From the NCBI GenBank assembly GCA_934615235.1, contig CAKTTL010000134.1:1-6353 (forward strand): 6,353 nucleotides of DNA, written 5' to 3'. The notes beneath the pieces were generated by a model, which saw only the letters and a list, made by a program, of their open reading frames with translations, was not told the DNA's origin and made no database searches. The translations under genes were made by a program, and so were the position numbers. This stretch comes from an uncultured Clostridia bacterium. Lineage in GTDB: Bacteria > Bacillota > Clostridia > Christensenellales > Aristaeellaceae. Every line of letters begins with the position of its first letter. Position 1 is the stretch's first letter. Below, in pieces: positions 6,088-6,353 of the stretch.

Positions 6088-6194
6088 GGTGTATCTGAAA
6101 AATTCCCTGAGACTCCATCACGGCGGCTTTTCCGCCATTTCAGCGTAAAAAATCCGCTCGTGCTGTCGCCTCTTCCTTTTTCAGATACACCCTA
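6085..6194. mobile_element. 110-bp MITE-like element with 18-bp perfect terminal inverted repeats
   Basis: TAGGGTGTATCTGAAAAA (6085-6102) and its exact reverse complement (6177-6194) bound a 110-bp non-coding segment. The outermost TA on each side could be a TA target duplication, giving 16-bp repeats GGGTGTATCTGAAAAA. A small internal hairpin GGCGG/CCGCC lies at 6122-6136. The size, perfect ends and lack of coding capacity fit a miniature inverted-repeat element mobilised by a transposase elsewhere. TA duplication occurs in IS630/Tc1-type and some IS5-group elements; I cannot assign the family. It separates the PHP gene from its terminator. Confidence 0.75.
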
Positions 6195-6226
6195 AAAAAT
6201 GAGAGGGCTTCGGCCCTCTCATTTTT
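6195..6226 (+). terminator. Intrinsic terminator of the PHP gene, UUCG loop
   Basis: A perfect 14-bp stem, AAAAATGAGAGGGC (6195-6208) with GCCCTCTCATTTTT (6213-6226), is closed by a TTCG tetraloop and has a T5 tail, so it can act on both strands. Before the element at 6085-6194 arrived, it would have directly followed the PHP stop codon. Confidence 0.88.
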
Positions 6227-6248
6227 CCCGAAACTTATTCATCCCCCC

Positions 6249-6285
6249 GCGCCGCCCGCCCCTCCCTCCGAGGGGCGGACGGCGC
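6249..6285. repeat. GC-rich 16-bp hairpin downstream of the terminator
   Basis: GCGCCGCCCGCCCCTC (6249-6264) and GAGGGGCGGACGGCGC (6270-6285) pair over 16 positions with one mismatch and a 5-nt loop. There is no T-tract on either side, so it is not a standard terminator. It could be a REP-like element or a 3' structure of a minus-strand gene beyond the window. Confidence 0.5.
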
Positions 6286-6310
6286 AAAGCGGCTTTCTTC
6301 GAAGGGGGTC

Positions 6311-6350
6311 TGGGGGAAACCTTCTTTCTCCTGAAAGAAGGTTTCCCCCA
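6311..6350. repeat. Perfect 18-bp hairpin at the right edge
   Basis: TGGGGGAAACCTTCTTTC (6311-6328) and its exact reverse complement (6333-6350) flank a TCCT loop. The right arm ends GGTTTCCCCCA, close to GGGTTTTCCCCCA at the hairpin of 137-174. It has no proper U-tract; I read it as a dispersed hairpin repeat that may double as a 3' end for a neighbouring gene outside the window. Confidence 0.55.
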
Positions 6351-6353
6351 GCG

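Noticed and set aside
6122..6136. GGCGG/CCGCC hairpin as an independent terminator
   Set aside because: Only 5 bp with no T-tract after it; better explained as an internal part of the MITE-like element.
1..6353. CRISPR array, tRNA, rRNA, toxin-antitoxin or phage-defence genes
   Set aside because: No regularly spaced repeats, cloverleaf or rRNA-like sequence, or relevant protein motifs were seen on either strand.

Overview
The window looks like chromosomal DNA of a GC-rich, low-transfer Bacillota (Clostridia), probably a gut or rumen anaerobe. Evidence: strong AGGAGG-type ribosome sites, sigma-A-like promoters with 17-bp spacers, TTG/GTG/ATG start ambiguity, many short bidirectional intrinsic terminators, and an alpha-xylosidase/CE7 esterase pair typical of fibre-degrading Firmicutes. 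A Christensenellales-like or related high-GC lineage is my guess, not something the sequence proves. Nothing looks phage- or plasmid-borne.

Layout: 1-136 holds no convincing gene, only low-complexity imperfectly repeated DNA. 137-174 is a perfect 17-bp hairpin after the minus-strand GH31 gene (195-2408, YicI-type alpha-xylosidase). A 127-bp divergent promoter region separates this from a plus-strand CE7 acetyl (xylan) esterase (2536-3501), which ends in a strong terminator (3514-3552). Next come a plus-strand PAP2-like membrane protein (3701-4264) and, convergent with it and only 9 bp away, a small secreted peptidoglycan-binding-domain protein (4274-4705, minus). The terminator for the PAP2 gene lies inside the 3' coding end of the peptidoglycan-binding gene. 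A second divergent promoter region (4706-4818) drives that gene and a plus-strand PHP-domain protein (4819-6087). A 110-bp MITE-like element with perfect 18-bp terminal inverted repeats sits exactly in the PHP stop codon, followed by the gene's UUCG-loop terminator (6195-6226) and two more hairpins up to the window end.

Function: the GH31 and CE7 enzymes both lack signal peptides, so they probably work in the cytoplasm on imported hemicellulose oligosaccharides. The esterase would strip acetyl groups, and the alpha-xylosidase would remove alpha-linked xylose from the non-reducing end of xyloglucan-type fragments. Their divergent, back-to-back promoters suggest shared control. No transporter or regulator is visible in the window. 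The other three genes (PAP2-like, peptidoglycan-binding, PHP) have no evident link to sugar use.

I see no wholly new multi-gene system. The most unusual features are the small transposable element that landed in a stop codon without changing the protein, the terminator embedded in a coding sequence, and a possibly leaderless promoter.
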